NCBI GenBank assembly: GCA_016235555.1 | Contig: JACRKC010000074.1 | Span: 1-64,000 of the forward strand | Source of the DNA: Verrucomicrobiota bacterium | GTDB taxonomy: Bacteria; Verrucomicrobiota; Verrucomicrobiia; Opitutales; Opitutaceae | DNA: 64,000 bases | Direction of reading: 5' to 3' | Shown here: positions 47,669-56,072 of the stretch, piece by piece | Layout of the letters: every line of letters starts with the position of its first letter | Numbering within the stretch: the first letter of the stretch is position 1 | The notes under the pieces: model-generated | The model's input: the letters and a program-made list of their open reading frames with translations, nothing else | Database searches by the model: none | Told to the model about the DNA's origin: nothing | Translations under genes and position numbers: made by a program

Positions 47669-48566
47669 GACGCTCCCGGGCCGCGATTGGGCGATCGTCC
47701 CGGCGCACAACCGCCGTGAGCTCACGCTCGGCTGCCTGCGTCATCTGCGCGAGACCGGCACCTTGGTATGGCTGCGCGTCTGCGTGGTCGATGATGGGTC
47801 AACGGACGGCACGGCCGACGCCGTGCGCGCAGAATTCCCCGGCGTCCTCGTGCTCCGCGGTGACGGCCACCTCTGGTGGACCGGTGCGATCGCACGTGGC
47901 ATGGCCCACGCGCTCGCCAACGCGGAGTGCGAAACGATATTCTGGCTCAACGACGACTGCCGGCCAGCGGCCGGCGCGCTCGAGCGGCTTCGCGCCGAGG
48001 CACTGGCGGGCCTGCGTGTCGCGGTCGCCCAGGTGGATTCCCCCGCCGGCCTGCGTTTCGGCGGATGGCGCCGGCACTGGCGGGGACTGGCGCTGGCCGC
48101 CGGCGAGCCGGATGCCGTCGTGTCGGTCGACACGATGAACGGCAACTGCGTCTGCGTGCCAGCCGCCATCGCGCGTCGCGTGGGGCTGCCGGATGCGGCC
48201 CGGTTTCCCCAGGCGTATGGCGATACGGATTTCGGCCTGCGCTGCGGGCGTGCGGGTTTCGACGTGGTCGTGGTCAGCGCGGTGGTGTGTCACGACGTCG
48301 AGCCGGCGGATCGCGACAAGGACTCATGGCTGCGCGGCGGGCGCTCCGTGGCCGAGATCGCGCGCAGCTTTCGCTCGCCGAGGAATTATTTTTATCCACC
48401 GCCGTGGTGGCGCTTCTGCATCCGCCATTGGGGCGCGTGGGGCGCGGTGCTGTTTGTCGCCCCTTACCTGCGGTTCGGCCTGATCGCGTTGCTGCGGGCG
48501 GTCACGTCCTCTGCGATGCGCCGCCGCTGGTTCGCCGCGCGGGAACGGGAGCAAAACGCCCGATGA
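47661..48566 (+). CDS. Glycosyltransferase family 2
   Basis: The product has 301 residues of GT-A fold. The nucleotide-binding N-terminus is WAIVPAHNRRELTLGCLRHL, followed by VCVVDDGSTDGTAD (~41) and the DxD-like motif FWLNDDCRPAAGALE (~94). An aromatic and His-containing acceptor region follows: YGDTDFGLRCGRAGFDVVVV, VCHDVEP. The C-terminus has a weakly hydrophobic stretch (WGAWGAVLFVAPYLRFGLI) that may contact the membrane. It resembles rhamnosyltransferase-like GT2 enzymes. Its stop overlaps the next start (ATGA). Confidence 0.9.
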   Translation: MAETLPGRDWAIVPAHNRRELTLGCLRHLRETGTLVWLRVCVVDDGSTDGTADAVRAEFPGVLVLRGDGHLWWTGAIARGMAHALANAECETIFWLNDDCRPAAGALERLRAEALAGLRVAVAQVDSPAGLRFGGWRRHWRGLALAAGEPDAVVSVDTMNGNCVCVPAAIARRVGLPDAARFPQAYGDTDFGLRCGRAGFDVVVVSAVVCHDVEPADRDKDSWLRGGRSVAEIARSFRSPRNYFYPPPWWRFCIRHWGAWGAVLFVAPYLRFGLIALLRAVTSSAMRRRWFAAREREQNAR

Positions 48567-49591
48567 ACCTCGTCATCTTCAAGTTCGTGAATCTGGGCGA
48601 CAATGTCGTTTTCCTGCCGGTCGTGCAGACGCTGCGCGCACGCTTCCCGGACTGGCGCATCACGCTGCTCACGACTCCGCGCGAAGCGCCGCTCTACGCC
48701 GTGGCCCTGCCCGCGGCCGATGTGCTGACGGCACCGCAGGCGCGTTTCAACTCCGCATGGCGGCGACCGTGGGAGCTCGTGCGCTGGTGGCGGTGGTTGC
48801 GCGCGAGTCGGCCCGACGCCTGCCTCATCAGTTTCGACCAGGGCAACGTCGCGCATCTGCTCGCCCGCCACTCGGGCGCCCGGGTGCGGGTCGGCGCGAC
48901 GCTGCCGCACGTCCGCGTCGCCGGCTCGATCACTCACGACATCTCGCTGCCCGACGATCGTCGCGTGGCGAGCTGGCATTGGGCGATGGCGCGCGCCCTC
49001 GTGCCGGCCGGGAGTGCCGGCGGCTGGCCGGAGGCGCCACCAGCGCCCGATCTCTCCCATCTCGCCGGCCCGGCGGAAAAATCACCGCGGCGCCGCGTGG
49101 TCATCCACGCCGGATCGAACCAAGCGCTCACGCGCTGGCCGCTGGAACATTTCGCCACGGTCGCCGCCCGCCTCGCGTTCGACTGCGACGTCACCTGGAT
49201 CGATCGCCCCGAAACGTCGGCGGCAATGCTGCCGGCGGCGGTGCGGCGCGTCTCGCCCGCCGACCTGCGGGGGCTCGTCACGCTGCTGGCCGGTGCCGAA
49301 CTCTTTCTCGGCAACAACTCGGGACCCATGCACGTCGCCAACGCGCTCGGCTGCCGCGGGGTCGTCGTGAGCGGGCCGACGGCGCACGGCTGGGATCCGT
49401 TCTGGTTTCGCGAGCGCTGGCAGGTGCTGCGGCATCCCGCGCTGCCGTGCGTGCCCTGTGAATGGCGCACCGATTTCCGGCCGGTGCGCGACTGTCACCT
49501 CGCGCACGACCGGCTCGCCTGCCTGCGCCACTGGACGGCGGACGCAGTGGAGACGGCGTGCCGGGAACAACTGACCCGCGCGCCCGCCTGA
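48563..49591 (+). CDS. Glycosyltransferase family 9 (second copy)
   Basis: The product has 342 residues. Features of the GT9 fold are VIFKFVNLGDNVVFLPVVQT (~4-23), RRVVIHAGSNQALTRWPLEH (~177), LLAGAELFLGNNSGPMHVAN (~240) and GPTAHGWDPFW (~268). The C-terminal CVPCEW is similar to the cysteine motif of the first GT9 in this operon, but the two differ strongly elsewhere. It ends the first part of the operon; about 540 bases of repeat-rich DNA separate it from the ligase gene. Confidence 0.88.
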   Translation: MNLVIFKFVNLGDNVVFLPVVQTLRARFPDWRITLLTTPREAPLYAVALPAADVLTAPQARFNSAWRRPWELVRWWRWLRASRPDACLISFDQGNVAHLLARHSGARVRVGATLPHVRVAGSITHDISLPDDRRVASWHWAMARALVPAGSAGGWPEAPPAPDLSHLAGPAEKSPRRRVVIHAGSNQALTRWPLEHFATVAARLAFDCDVTWIDRPETSAAMLPAAVRRVSPADLRGLVTLLAGAELFLGNNSGPMHVANALGCRGVVVSGPTAHGWDPFWFRERWQVLRHPALPCVPCEWRTDFRPVRDCHLAHDRLACLRHWTADAVETACREQLTRAPA

Positions 49592-49702
49592 GCGATCGGC
49601 ACGGCTGTCCGGTGTGAATGGACAAATGGTTCGCGCGCAGGCCAGCGCGTTGACCTACAGTTACGAAACCCAACCGGGAAGCCGTGGAGCGATCGGGGGG
49701 CG

Positions 49703-49844
49703 TAATACCAACGGCTGTTGAGATTTGAACAATCGTAGGTCGGGCTTTACGCCCGACACCTATCCGGCTACGGCGGGTGTCGGGGATAAACCCCGACCTA
49801 CCCACGGGACCCAATCGTCCATTCTTCAGCAGCCGTTGGTATAA
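49703..49844. repeat. Composite element a: TAATACCAACGGCTG arms around GTAGGTCGGG REPIN
   Basis: The outer arms TAATACCAACGGCTG and CAGCCGTTGGTATAA enclose the inner REPIN at 49735-49801, copy 2 of the GTAGGTCGGG family seen between glcE and glcF. Confidence 0.85.
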
Positions 49845-49976
49845 CAGGAAGTGCGGTCAGCCAGCTGTAGCGGCGGTCTGTGACCGCCGTCGATGCGCCA
49901 AGGGTTCTCGTTCGGCGGTCACAGACCGCCGCCACAACCAAGCCATCGGTTCGCTGACCGCACGTCCTGTTATACC
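49839..49976. repeat. Composite element b: GGTATAACAGGA arms around GTAGCGGCGGTC REPIN (copy 2)
   Basis: The outer arms GGTATAACAGGAAGTGCGGT and GCTGACCGCACGTCCTGTTA, closing TACC, enclose the core REPIN at 49867-49935. The core matches those at 15974 and 55838. The arms with AACAGGAAGT and GGTCAG are shared with the copy at 55798-55935. Confidence 0.88.
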
Positions 49977-50063
49977 AGTTACGTAGCGGTTTGGCCTTGT
50001 AGGCCCGCCCACCGGGCGGGCCGACAAAATCCAGAGCGCCCAAGCGCCACGTAACTGGTATTA
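49971..50063. repeat. Composite element c: TATACCAGTTACGT arms with single REP hairpin
   Basis: The outer arms TATACCAGTTACGTAGCG and CGCCACGTAACTGGTATTA enclose a single hairpin unit, GTAGGCCCGCCCACCGGGCG (49999-50022). Its left end coincides with the right end of element b. Confidence 0.8.
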
Positions 50064-50130
50064 CACCCGCGATCGGGGACATGCGCGTTGCGGAGTTGCA
50101 AACGCCAGCGTGGTTCATGGAGTCGCCGTC

Positions 50131-51633
50131 ATGGATCCACGTCTGCGGTTCTGGCTCATCGCCGTGCTCGGCGCGCTGCTGGCCGTGGTCGTATCATTCG
50201 GGATCGCCCAGGAAACCTACACGCTGGCGGGCGTCCTCGCGGTGCTGATCGCGTGGCTGGCGCTGGAGTGGCTGGGCGGCCCGCGGCCCGAAGCGTGGGC
50301 GCTCGCGGCGGCGCTCGCCGGCTACGTGCTCGGCAACCGCGGGTTCGCCCAGATCTCGCTCGCCCCGCGGCTGCCGTTGCTGCCGGCCGAGACGGCCCTG
50401 CTGGCGGGCCTCGCCGCCACCCTGCTGCGGATGGCCCGCCGCGAAAGCGCCGTCATTTTTCGCGATGCCCTGAACTACGCGATCCTCGCCTGGCTCGCGA
50501 TCGGGGCGGGCCGGCTGTGGGTGGATGTGCGGGCGCATGGCGCGCTCGCCCTGCGCGACTTCGCGACGTGCTATTACGCGCTGTTCTTTTTTCTCGCGCA
50601 GGCCATGGCGGCCCACGCGGCCTCGGCCCGGTTGTTGCGGCGGACGCTGCTCGTGGCGCTCGGAGTGCTGCCCCTCACGTTCTTCCTGTTCACGCAGTTT
50701 CAGGATTTCTTCCTCGGCACGCTGCGCGTGCGCGGGGTGCCGATCCTGTTCTACAAGGATGACCTCGTGGCGGCGTATTGCTTCGCCGGCTTCTATCTCG
50801 TGATGACCGCCACGGCCCTGCCCTGGCTCGGCCGCCTCACGATCGCAGCGGCGGCCTACGCCTCGGCGTTCACCATCAACTCGTCGCGCGCCGCGATCAT
50901 GGGGTTGCTGGTCGCCGGCGGCTGGTGGGCGGCGGCGCGACGCTGGACGCCGTGGAGACTGCAGGCCGTGCTCGCGCCGCTCGCGCTGGCCGGGCTGGCC
51001 CTCGTGGCGTTGCTGCGCGGCGGCGATTTCCAACAGAGCCGGGCCTACACGCTCTACGAACACGCGGCGTCCATCGTCGATTTCAGCGGGACCGGGCGCT
51101 ACTCGTCGGAGGACCGGCGCACCGTCGGCGACAACAACCGCTTCCGCCTCGCGTGGTGGCGCTCGGTGGCCGACGACACGATCGAGCAGAACCCCGTCTT
51201 CGGCCTCGGTTTCGGCTACGATCTGGCCGAGCGCTTCGTGCGCACCTACGAGCGCGATCTCGGCGACGACTTCACGACCCGCAGCCCGCACAGCATCGTG
51301 CTGACCGTATTTGGACGCATGGGATTGGTCGGGCTGGCGGCCTTCGGCGCGATGGTCGCGGCGATGGCCGGGGCCACCCGGCGGCTGGCGCGGCTCGCGC
51401 GCACCGACGACGCGGCGCTCGGGCCGCTGGGCTGGTGGAGCGTGGCCTGGGTGATGTTCACGAGCGGGTGCTTCGGGGTGGTGTTCGAGGGACCGATGGG
51501 CGCGGTGATTTTCTGGACGGCGCTCGGGCTGGCGAATGCGCAGACGACCGCACTCCTCGCGCGGACCGAGGACCCGGCGGACGCCGGGAAGGCGCAACCC
51601 GAGCCCGCGGAACCGGCCGCCAGCGCGCGATGA
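50131..51633 (+). CDS. O-antigen ligase/polymerase-like membrane protein
   Basis: The product has 500 residues from the ATG at 50131. There are about 12 membrane segments and a large extracytoplasmic loop (~310-395). The Wzy_C/O-antigen ligase signature lies around NRFRLAWWRSVADDTIEQNP, GLGFGYDL and SPHSIVLTVFGRMGLVG (~390-406). Such proteins polymerise repeat units or attach glycan chains to acceptors. It is followed by a methyltransferase gene starting in its stop (ATGA). Whether it is a polymerase or ligase cannot be decided from sequence. Confidence 0.87.
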   Translation: MDPRLRFWLIAVLGALLAVVVSFGIAQETYTLAGVLAVLIAWLALEWLGGPRPEAWALAAALAGYVLGNRGFAQISLAPRLPLLPAETALLAGLAATLLRMARRESAVIFRDALNYAILAWLAIGAGRLWVDVRAHGALALRDFATCYYALFFFLAQAMAAHAASARLLRRTLLVALGVLPLTFFLFTQFQDFFLGTLRVRGVPILFYKDDLVAAYCFAGFYLVMTATALPWLGRLTIAAAAYASAFTINSSRAAIMGLLVAGGWWAAARRWTPWRLQAVLAPLALAGLALVALLRGGDFQQSRAYTLYEHAASIVDFSGTGRYSSEDRRTVGDNNRFRLAWWRSVADDTIEQNPVFGLGFGYDLAERFVRTYERDLGDDFTTRSPHSIVLTVFGRMGLVGLAAFGAMVAAMAGATRRLARLARTDDAALGPLGWWSVAWVMFTSGCFGVVFEGPMGAVIFWTALGLANAQTTALLARTEDPADAGKAQPEPAEPAASAR

Positions 51634-52274
51634 CCCTCCACCGGCTCTACGGCGCGATTTCACCGGTGTTCCGCCGGCGGCGCATGCAGCGGTTCCGGGC
51701 CGCGGTGAGCCCGCTCCCGGGAGAACGCATCCTGGACGTGGGCGGCACGGCAGCGTTCTGGGCGGAGAGCGGAATCGACGCGGCGGTGACGATCGTGAAT
51801 CGCGATCGCGCCGATGCGGGGCTGGCCGCCGCCGGAGCCGGGGCGCACGACTTTGTCGCCGCCGACGGCTGCGCCCTGCCGTTTGCCGACGGGAGCTTCG
51901 ACGTGTTGTGCTCCAACAGCGTGATCGAACACGTGGGCGGTTGGGAACGGCAGCAGGCGTTCGCCCGCGAAGCGCGCCGCGTGGGGCGACGATTGTGGGT
52001 GCAGACGCCGGCCCGCGAATTCTTCGTCGAGCCGCATCTGGTCGCCCCGTTCATCCACTGGCTGCCGCGCCCCTGGCAGCGGCGCCTGATCCGGAATTTC
52101 ACGGTGCGCGGCTGGATCGAGCGGCCGGGAGCGGCGGCGGTCGACGCGTTCCTCGACGAGGTGCGGCTCCTGCGGTTGGCGGAGATGCAGGCGCTTTTCC
52201 CGGATTGCACGATCCTGCGGGAGCGGTTTCTTGGCCTGACCAAAAGCTACATCGCCGTCCGCCCGCCGCCGTGA
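51630..52274 (+). CDS. Class I SAM-dependent methyltransferase
   Basis: The product has 214 residues. SAM-binding motif I is RILDVGGTAAFW (~33), with post-I near VTIVNRD, then FVAADGCALPFADGSFDVL (~74-92) and SNSVIEHVGGWERQ (~94), the UbiE/Methyltransf_11 pattern. It ends with RFLGLTKSYIAVR. It probably methylates a sugar or lipid intermediate of the polysaccharide pathway, judging by context. It overlaps the ligase gene upstream and rodA downstream by four bases each. Confidence 0.88.
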   Translation: MTLHRLYGAISPVFRRRRMQRFRAAVSPLPGERILDVGGTAAFWAESGIDAAVTIVNRDRADAGLAAAGAGAHDFVAADGCALPFADGSFDVLCSNSVIEHVGGWERQQAFAREARRVGRRLWVQTPAREFFVEPHLVAPFIHWLPRPWQRRLIRNFTVRGWIERPGAAAVDAFLDEVRLLRLAEMQALFPDCTILRERFLGLTKSYIAVRPPP

Positions 52275-53491
52275 ACCTCGCCTCGCCCGCCGATTACCTG
52301 AACGTCTTCAAGCCGACGACGCGCACGCATTGGGATTGGGCGAGCCCGCTGGCGATCATCTGCCTGGGCCTCATCGGCATCGCGTTCATCTATTCCGCGC
52401 AGGTGCCCACGCACGGCAACGACTGGCTCAAGCAGATCGTCTGGTTCGGCTTTGGCGCGGCGGTTTACGTGGCCGTCTCGCTCATCGATTACCGGTTCTG
52501 GCTCAGCATCGTCCACTGGATCTACGTCGCGTGCATCATCACGCTCATTCTGGTGCTGGTTCCCGGCATCGGAAAGATGGTCTACGGGTCGCGGCGCTGG
52601 CTGTTTGTTTTCCAACCCTCGGAGACGGCGAAAATTGCGGTGCTGCTCGTGGCCGGCAGCATCCTCCTGCACGACAAAGTCGGCTCGATCACCCAATCGC
52701 TCGGCACGCTCGGGAAATTGGCCCTTGCGGTGGGTGCACCCATGCTGCTCATTCTGCTCCAACCCGACCTCAAGTCGGCGATTGTCCTGCCCCCGATGGT
52801 TTTTTCGATGCTCTATGTCTCCAAGCTGTCCTCGCGCTTCTTCGCCGGGGCGCTGGCGGCGTTTCTGGTGATCGTCGGGCTGGTCGGCTGGGATACCGTT
52901 CGCTACAAGGATTTCATCGAGGCCAAGGGCTCGCCCGCCCCCTATGTCCACGCGGACAAAAACTGGTCCGGCTCGTGGCTGCCGTTGCGCGACTACCAGC
53001 GCAACCGCATCGTCGCCTTCCTCTGGCCCGACAAGATCGACCCCGCCGGCGTGGGTTGGAACCAGCGGCAGTCCCTCATCTCGGTGGGCAGCGGCGGCCT
53101 CGCCGGCAAGGGCTGGACGGACGGCACGCAGGCGCAACTCGGCTACCTGCCGAGCTCGGTCTCGCACAATGATTTTGTCTTCTCGGTTATCGCCGAGGAG
53201 AAAGGTTTTCTGGGAAGCCTATTGGTCCTGGGCCTGTTTGCAGTGGTGTTGTTCAACGGCATTCGCATCGCGTCGCACGCCCGCGACCGCCTGGGCACTT
53301 TGCTCGCGGTCGGGGTGACTGTGCTGTTCGCGGTGCATGTGTTTGTGAACATCGCCATGACCATCGGGCTGATGCCGATCACCGGCATACCGCTTCCCTT
53401 CATCAGCTACGGTGGCACCTTTATGCTCAGTTGCTGTTTGCTGCAAGGACTGGTCCAGAGCGTCTGGCGCTTCCGAAAGGACTTCGCATGA
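52271..53491 (+). CDS. rodA: RodA, SEDS peptidoglycan polymerase
   Basis: The product has 406 residues from a GTG overlapping the previous stop (GTGA). There are ten membrane segments of the SEDS family, which polymerises lipid II during cell elongation with a class B PBP. Key features are YGSRRWLFVFQPSETAKIAV (~102-121), LILLQPDLKSA, the extracytoplasmic NQRQSLISVGSGGLAGKGW (~265), HNDFVFSVIAEEKGFLG and PFISYGGT (~376). The join to a polysaccharide operon is unusual, as rodA more often follows mreCD and pbp2. rng begins about 100 bases later, as often seen for rng near the cell-shape genes. Confidence 0.92.
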   Translation: MNLASPADYLNVFKPTTRTHWDWASPLAIICLGLIGIAFIYSAQVPTHGNDWLKQIVWFGFGAAVYVAVSLIDYRFWLSIVHWIYVACIITLILVLVPGIGKMVYGSRRWLFVFQPSETAKIAVLLVAGSILLHDKVGSITQSLGTLGKLALAVGAPMLLILLQPDLKSAIVLPPMVFSMLYVSKLSSRFFAGALAAFLVIVGLVGWDTVRYKDFIEAKGSPAPYVHADKNWSGSWLPLRDYQRNRIVAFLWPDKIDPAGVGWNQRQSLISVGSGGLAGKGWTDGTQAQLGYLPSSVSHNDFVFSVIAEEKGFLGSLLVLGLFAVVLFNGIRIASHARDRLGTLLAVGVTVLFAVHVFVNIAMTIGLMPITGIPLPFISYGGTFMLSCCLLQGLVQSVWRFRKDFA

Positions 53492-53587
53492 AGTCCCTTT
53501 TTCGCGCCATGGACCGCCCTGCCAGAATCTCCTGCGCCACAACTGCCGCAGCCGGTGCCGCCGTGACAACCCGCCACGACACCCACC

Positions 53588-55339
<1,752 letters not shown>

Positions 55340-55375
55340 GAGAGAGCGTGTGAGACGCCACACCCCTTCGACTTC

Positions 55376-55405
55376 AAAGGCCGCCCACTCGGGCGGCCTT
55401 TCTTA
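55376..55405 (+). terminator. Intrinsic terminator of rng
   Basis: The stem AAAGGCCGCC and GGCGGCCTTT with a 6-base loop is followed by TTTCTT-like sequence 36 bases after the rng stop. It is the clearest rho-independent terminator in the window. Confidence 0.85.
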
Positions 55406-55464
55406 TCCCCAAAATCCACAGGCATTTCGAAACACAACGGGCCTGCGGAGCCAGTGCGCGGTCT

Positions 55465-55674
55465 ATGCTCCGTAAGATGGGCGATGCGATTCGCGCCCAA
55501 CGCAAGCGCGTGGGAGTCAGCCAGGAAGACTTCGCCGAATAATGCGATCTCCACCGGACCTACATCGGGCAGCTTGAACGCGGTGAGAAAGACGTTTCGT
55601 TCACGAACGCCCTTCGGGTCGCAAGGGCGTTTCGGCTGAAGCCGTCGACGTTGCTATCGGAAGCTAACCTCTAA
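55465..55674 (+). pseudogene. XRE-family HTH regulator with internal stop
   Basis: The frame reads MLRKMGDAIRAQRKRVGVSQ, then EDFAE, a TAA at 55540-55542, then CDLHRTYIGQLERGEKDVSF and on to LKPSTLLSEANL before the final stop. Both halves match a Cro/C.PvuII-type helix-turn-helix protein of about 70 residues in the same frame. The single TAA falls in the turn before the recognition helix, where related proteins have Lys or Arg. It is thus a one-mutation pseudogene, unless the assembly is wrong. This type of regulator accompanies restriction-modification systems and phages; none is seen here. Confidence 0.85.
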
Positions 55675-55796
55675 GCGAGGACGCCGATCTGCTCGTGCGC
55701 ATGGAGAAACTTTTCGGCGTGAAACTGGCCTTCCGCGCCGACCTCAACTACCACGTCGAAGATTTCAAGATCATCAACGCCCAGGCATACCGTTAG
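55674..55796 (+). pseudogene. Duplicate of the 3' end of rng
   Basis: From AGCGAGGACGCC onward, about 107 bases match 55208-55314 of rng with only about four differences. It encodes the same terminal peptide ([20 protein letters not shown] ... DFKIINAQAYR and stop) but ends in QAYR instead of VTGEEYR. The matching starts at the stop codon of the XRE remnant. The layout (rng end, XRE gene, rng end) resembles an insertion flanked by a duplicated target or a tandem duplication. Confidence 0.9.
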
Positions 55797-55797
55797 G

Positions 55798-55935
55798 ATG
55801 TAACAGGAAGTGAGGTCAGAAAACAAAGGCCTTGGTTGTAGCGGCGGTCTGTGACCGCCGAACGAGAACCCTTGGCACATCGCCGGCGGTCATAGACCGC
55901 CGCTACAGCTGGCTGACCTCCCTTCCTGTCGCACC
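55798..55935. repeat. Composite palindromic element with GTAGCGGCGGTC core (copy 3), flanked by a direct repeat
   Basis: The outer arms TGTAACAGGAAGTGAGGTCA and CTGACCTCCCTTCCTGTCGC are near-complements. The core REPIN is at 55838-55906. The 12-base sequence CATACCGTTAGG occurs directly before (55786-55797) and directly after (55936-55947), consistent with a target-site duplication on insertion into the end of the duplicated rng tail. Confidence 0.88.
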
Positions 55936-56072
55936 CATACCGTTAGGCGGCAAACTCGCCCCTTCTTCTGACCTCGCTCGTTCTCCCGGGGGTCCACCAC
56001 GGGCGGCCTCACTGCCGGTCGCAGACTCCCCGGGCCGGCGGCCGCGGGGCTTCGTCCCGGGGCGGGCCGGGG

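Larger units (their letters stand above)
49592..50130. other. Repeat-filled intergenic region inside the polysaccharide locus
   Basis: About 540 bases between genes in one direction. It has three consecutive palindromic elements (49703-49844, 49839-49976 and 49971-50063), each overlapping its neighbour by about six bases. No ORF or promoter is recognised. Confidence 0.7.
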
